From: Arthrobacter sp. 35W
Lineage (GTDB): Bacteria > Actinomycetota > Actinomycetes > Actinomycetales > Micrococcaceae
DNA length: 64,000 bases
Assembly (NCBI RefSeq): GCF_000482545.1
Contig: NZ_KI519455.1
Coordinates: 434,001-498,000 of the forward strand
Direction: 5' to 3'
Shown here: positions 60,831-64,000 of the stretch, in pieces
How the letters are laid out: each line of letters starts with the position of its first letter
Numbering within the stretch: the stretch's first letter is position 1
Notes under the pieces: model-generated
What the model was told of the DNA's origin: nothing
Seen by the model: only the letters and a program-made list of their open reading frames with translations
Databases searched by the model: none
Translations under genes and position numbers: made by a program

Positions 60831-60961
60831 CGTGGGAGGGTCTGGGTGGGGCCCCAGCCGCGAGGGCCCCGCGGGGAGCCTGCGACCCGTGGGAGGGTCT
60901 GGGTGGGGCCCCAGCCGCGAGGGCCCCGCGGGGAGCCTGCGACCCGTGGGAGCGGCTGGGG
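60831..60961. repeat. 57-bp tandem repeat, two full copies plus part
   Basis: Units at 60831-60887 and 60888-60944 are identical (CGTGGGAGGGTCTGGGTGGG, then GCCCCAGCCGCGAGGG, then CCCCGCGGGGAGCCTGCGACC), and a third begins CGTGGGAGCGGCTGGGG at 60945. The array stops 13 bases before the menB start codon. The unit is related to the GC-rich half of the repeats inside paaC. Confidence 0.85.
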
Positions 60962-60974
60962 ATAAACTCGACGG

Positions 60975-61943
60975 GTGAGCACAACAGATCCCGCAGCGGG
61001 CACCCCGGCCAAGGTTTCAGACATTTTCGACCCGCAGCGGTGGCGCCTCGTGCGCGGCTTCGAGGGCCTCGAAGACATCACCTACCACCGCGCCGTAGAG
61101 CGCGGCGGCGACGGCGCGGTCGTCCGCGACCTGCCGACCGTGCGCATCGCCTTCAACCGGCCCGAGGTCCGCAACGCCTTCCGCCCCGGCACCGTGGATG
61201 AGTTGTACCGCACCATGGACCACGCCCGGATGACCCCCGACGTTGCCACGGTGCTGCTCACCGGCAACGGCCCCTCCCCCAAAGACGGCGGCCACTCCTT
61301 CTGCTCCGGCGGCGACCAGCGCATCCGCGGCCGCGACGGTTACAAATATGCCGAGGGTGAGACCACCGAGACGATCGATCCGGCCCGCGCCGGACGGCTG
61401 CACATCCTGGAGGTCCAGCGGCTGATGCGGACCATGCCCAAGGTGGTTGTCGCTGTCGTCAATGGCTGGGCGGCCGGCGGTGGACACTCCCTGCATGTCG
61501 TGGCGGATCTGACCATCGCCTCGCGCGAGCACGGCAAGTTCAAGCAGACCGATGCCACGGTGGGCAGCTTCGACGCCGGGTACGGCTCGGCGCTGCTGGC
61601 CCGGCAGATCGGCCAGAAGGCCGCCCGGGAGATTTTCTTTCTCGCGCGCGAATATTCCGCTGACGACATGTATCGGATGGGCGCCGTCAACGAGGTGGTG
61701 GACCACTCGGAGCTGGAGAACACCGCGCTGGAATATGCAGCGGACATCGCACGCCAATCGCCGCAGGCGATCCGCATGCTCAAGTTCGCCTTCAACCTGG
61801 CCGACGACGGCCTGGCCGGGCAGCAGGTGTTTGCCGGCGAGGCCACGCGCCTGGCCTATATGACCGATGAGGCGGTGGAGGGCAAGGAAGCCTTCCTGCA
61901 GAAGCGCGATCCAGACTGGTCAGCCTTCCCGTACTACTTCTAG
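60975..61943 (+). CDS. menB: 1,4-Dihydroxy-2-naphthoyl-CoA synthase MenB
   Basis: A 322-residue crotonase-fold enzyme that closes the second ring of menaquinone. Seen are FCSGGDQRIRGRDGY, WAAGGGHSLHVVADLTIAS with the oxyanion glycines, and the MenB-specific KFKQTDATVGSFDAGYGS with the conserved aspartate and tyrosine. The GTG start at 60975 lies just after a 57-bp tandem repeat, so the leader and promoter are embedded in repeated DNA. First gene of menB-menE-menA. Confidence 0.95.
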   Translation: MSTTDPAAGTPAKVSDIFDPQRWRLVRGFEGLEDITYHRAVERGGDGAVVRDLPTVRIAFNRPEVRNAFRPGTVDELYRTMDHARMTPDVATVLLTGNGPSPKDGGHSFCSGGDQRIRGRDGYKYAEGETTETIDPARAGRLHILEVQRLMRTMPKVVVAVVNGWAAGGGHSLHVVADLTIASREHGKFKQTDATVGSFDAGYGSALLARQIGQKAAREIFFLAREYSADDMYRMGAVNEVVDHSELENTALEYAADIARQSPQAIRMLKFAFNLADDGLAGQQVFAGEATRLAYMTDEAVEGKEAFLQKRDPDWSAFPYYF

Positions 61944-61981
61944 CCCCAGCTGCGCCCAGCCTCTACGAATTCCAGGTAGCC

Positions 61982-63220
61982 ATGAATCTTGAACCCGTCC
62001 TCAAGGCCCTCGCCGATGCCCTCCACGGCGACGGCCCTGCCGTGCAGCTGCAGCCCGGCGCCACCCCCGGCGCCGATCCGGTGCTGACCCTGATCCCGCA
62101 GGAGGAGCTCGCCCTGGGCTTCGGCGGTGCGCTGGACGGCGAGATCGCCGCCGTCGTCGCCACCTCCGGTTCCACGGGCACGCCCAAGCGCACCATGCTC
62201 AGCGTTGATGCGCTGGCCGCATCATCCGTCGGCACGGCCATGGCGCTGGGCGGCGAGGGCCAGTGGCTGCTGGCCCTGCCCGTGCACTACGTCGCCGGCC
62301 TGCAGGTGCTGGTCCGCTCGCTCTTCGCCGGTACCCGCCCCTGGGCCATGGATTTGTCCAACGGCTTCACTCCGGAGGCCTTCACCGAGGCCGCCGGGGA
62401 ACTCACCGACAAGCTGCGCTACACCTCCCTGGTGCCCACACAGCTGGCCCGCCTGCTCGAGGATCCCTCTGTGGAGACCCTGTCCGCGCTGCGCCGCTTC
62501 AACGCGGTGCTGCTGGGCGGTGCCCCGGCCAGCCGTGCGCTGCTGGATGCCGCCCGCGACGCCGGGGTGCGCGTGGTCACCACCTATGGCATGAGCGAGA
62601 CCAGCGGCGGCTGTGTGTACGACGGCGTCCCGCTGGAGGGCGTGCAGGTTTCCGTCCGCGATGGCCGGGTCTGGCTGGGCGGGGATGTGGTGGCCGCCGG
62701 CTACCTCAGCGCCCCGACGCTGACGGCCGCGTCGTTCACCGATGAAGACTCCCAGGACGGTCCGGTGCGCTGGTACCAGACGGGTGATCTCGGCCAGTTC
62801 GACGCCGATGGCCGTCTGGACGTGCTGGGCCGCGCGGACGATGTGATCATCACCGGTGGGTTGAAGGTGGCGGCGCATGCCGTGGCCGAGGCCCTCACCG
62901 CCCTGCCCGGCGTACGCGAGGCCTTCGTCGCCGGCGTCGAGGACACACAGTGGGGCCAGCGCGTTGCCGCGGCAGTGGTTCCGGACGGATCCACCGGCCC
63001 GCTCTCCGCAGCCGAAGTGAAGGCCGCTTTCAAGGAAGCCGTCAAGGCCGCCGCAACGGCCGCGATGGAGCCGCACACCGTCCCCAAGACCCTGCTGGTG
63101 CTGGACGAGCTGCCGCTGCTGGCCAGCGGCAAGCCGGACCGCAAGGCGCTGGCCGCCCTGCTGGCCGCAGGCGCCGCCGACAACGCAGAAACCACCTCCA
63201 ACCCCTCCGAAGGAGCATAG
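61982..63220 (+). CDS. menE: o-Succinylbenzoate-CoA ligase MenE
   Basis: A 412-residue adenylate-forming ligase. The P-loop ATSGSTGTPKRTMLS is at about residues 60-74, TYGMSETSGGCVYDG near 205, and QTGDLGQFDADGRLDVLGRADD with the hinge aspartate near 270. It is shorter than acyl-CoA synthetases in general, as usual for actinobacterial MenE. It follows menB by 38 bases and precedes menA by two, in pathway order reversed for B and E. Confidence 0.93.
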   Translation: MNLEPVLKALADALHGDGPAVQLQPGATPGADPVLTLIPQEELALGFGGALDGEIAAVVATSGSTGTPKRTMLSVDALAASSVGTAMALGGEGQWLLALPVHYVAGLQVLVRSLFAGTRPWAMDLSNGFTPEAFTEAAGELTDKLRYTSLVPTQLARLLEDPSVETLSALRRFNAVLLGGAPASRALLDAARDAGVRVVTTYGMSETSGGCVYDGVPLEGVQVSVRDGRVWLGGDVVAAGYLSAPTLTAASFTDEDSQDGPVRWYQTGDLGQFDADGRLDVLGRADDVIITGGLKVAAHAVAEALTALPGVREAFVAGVEDTQWGQRVAAAVVPDGSTGPLSAAEVKAAFKEAVKAAATAAMEPHTVPKTLLVLDELPLLASGKPDRKALAALLAAGAADNAETTSNPSEGA

Positions 63221-63222
63221 GC

Positions 63223-64000
63223 GTGGCCACTGCCGGTCAATGGATCCAGGGGGCGCGCCTGCGCACCCTGCCGATCGCCATGGCACCCGTGGTCATCGGC
63301 TCCGCCGCCGCCTACGAGCTCGGTGGCTTCCACTGGGTGAACGCCCTGCTGGCCGCCGTCGTCGCCTTCTTCATGCAGGTGGGCGTGAACTACGCCAATG
63401 ACTATTCGGACGGCATCCGCGGCACCGATGAGGTGCGCGTGGGCCCGCTGCGGCTGGTGGGTTCGGGCGTCGCCACGCCGCGCTCGGTGAAGCTGGCCGC
63501 CTTCGGCTCCTTTGGCGTCGCGATGCTGGCTGGGCTGGCCCTGGTGGTGCTGACGCAGACCTGGTGGCTGCTGCTGGTGGGCGCCGGCTGCGTGCTGGCC
63601 GCCTGGGGCTACACCGGCGGCAAGAACCCCTACGGCTACATGGGGCTGGGGGACGTCTTCGTGTTCGTCTTCTTCGGCCCCGTGGCCACCCTGGGGACCA
63701 CGTACACCCAGGCCGGGCAGATCAGCGCCGCCGCCGTCGTCGGCTCCATCGGCACCGGGCTGATCGCCTGCGCGCTGCTGATGGCCAACAATGTCCGCGA
63801 CATCCCCACCGACACCGAGGTGGGCAAGCGCACCCTGGCCGTGCGGCTGGGCGACACCTGGGCGAGGCGCAGCTACGTGCTGATGCTGGCCCTGGCCATC
63901 GCCCTGGTGCTGGTGCTGGCACCCAGCATTCCCTGGATGCTGCTGGTGCTGCTGCTGATCCCGGCGTGCCTGATGCCCAGCTGGCTGGTCCTGAAGGGCA
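63223..64000 (+). CDS. menA: 1,4-Dihydroxy-2-naphthoate polyprenyltransferase MenA (cut by window end)
   Basis: At least 259 residues of an integral membrane prenyltransferase; the frame runs off the right edge without a stop. The two aspartate-rich motifs that bind the prenyl diphosphate and magnesium are visible: NYANDYSDGIRGTD near residue 57 and NNVRDIPTDTEVGKRTLAV near 190, with several membrane segments around them. The GTG at 63223 follows AGGAG and lies two bases after the menE stop. It attaches the chain made by the synthase at 12837-13940 to the naphthoate ring. Confidence 0.93.
   Translation, partial: MATAGQWIQGARLRTLPIAMAPVVIGSAAAYELGGFHWVNALLAAVVAFFMQVGVNYANDYSDGIRGTDEVRVGPLRLVGSGVATPRSVKLAAFGSFGVAMLAGLALVVLTQTWWLLLVGAGCVLAAWGYTGGKNPYGYMGLGDVFVFVFFGPVATLGTTYTQAGQISAAAVVGSIGTGLIACALLMANNVRDIPTDTEVGKRTLAVRLGDTWARRSYVLMLALAIALVLVLAPSIPWMLLVLLLIPACLMPSWLVLKG

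Noticed and set aside
60831-60961. CRISPR-like array before menB
   Set aside because: The 57-bp units are directly adjacent with no unique spacers and no cas genes are present; it is a plain tandem repeat.

Overview
The window is high-GC actinobacterial DNA. Gene content and style point to a member of the Micrococcaceae close to Arthrobacter, Pseudarthrobacter or Paenarthrobacter: ring-hydroxylating phenylacetate (paa) genes under a TetR regulator, menaquinone synthesis with a MenJ-type reductase, APS-reductase sulfate assimilation, a DUF222/HNH gene, and many operons joined by ATGA or TGATG overlaps. The genus is inference; the sequence itself shows only the GC-rich codon use and family memberships. 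No rRNA, tRNA, CRISPR array, phage or insertion sequence was seen.

Layout. 1-2.4 kb: a Gfo/Idh/MocA oxidoreductase and a LacI regulator diverge from a perfect 18-bp operator. 2.7-8.3 kb: a leftward sulfate-reduction operon (sirohydrochlorin chelatase, sulfite reductase, APS reductase, cysD, cysN). 8.3-12.1 kb: a YegP-like protein, a NatAB-type ABC exporter, a TRIC-family membrane protein and an orphan SUKH protein. 12.1-12.8 kb holds no gene but a dense set of nested palindromes. 12.8-17.6 kb: polyprenyl diphosphate synthase, menJ and menG leftward, menF rightward. 17.8-20.6 kb: a polar amino-acid ABC importer behind a Crp/GlxR-like box. 20.7-24.2 kb: a small WXG-like protein, then menD and menC leftward. 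24.3-27.4 kb: a PAP2 phosphatase, an MFS carrier and an MBL-fold hydrolase. 27.5-32.1 kb: branched-chain 2-oxoacid dehydrogenase E1a-E1b-E2 with a divergent Lrp/AsnC regulator. 32.1-37.2 kb: paaABCDE plus an enoyl-CoA hydratase. 37.3-41.1 kb: two NarL-type response regulators with one true and one degenerate sensor kinase. 41.2-43.4 kb: oligopeptidase B. 43.5-49.8 kb: paaI-paaK-paaR, a membrane-anchored unknown, paaZ and a hotdog thioesterase. 49.8-53.3 kb: a tyrosine-phosphatase-like protein, a GNAT protein and a DUF222/HNH gene in repeat-rich surroundings. 53.7-56.6 kb: a thiolase, hydratase and hydroxyacyl-CoA dehydrogenase operon. 56.8-60.7 kb: an amino-acid permease, an ABC-F ATPase and a VOC protein. 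61-64 kb: menB-menE-menA, the last cut by the window edge.

Two pathways dominate. Phenylacetate breakdown is spread over four operons (paaABCDE, paaIK-paaR, paaZ, thiolase operon), and each promoter region carries the same 22-bp TetR-type palindrome, so one regulator probably governs all four. Menaquinone synthesis is nearly complete (menF, D, C, E, B, A, G, J, plus prenyl synthase and a possible MenI); only a MenH was not found.

The most unusual material is non-coding: a palindromic element in three copies with a constant ~55-bp core but different, still self-complementary outer arms; a second repeat family that has expanded in frame inside the start of paaC and recurs upstream of menB and near the HNH gene; and a family of 30-32-bp perfect hairpins that differ by compensating changes.
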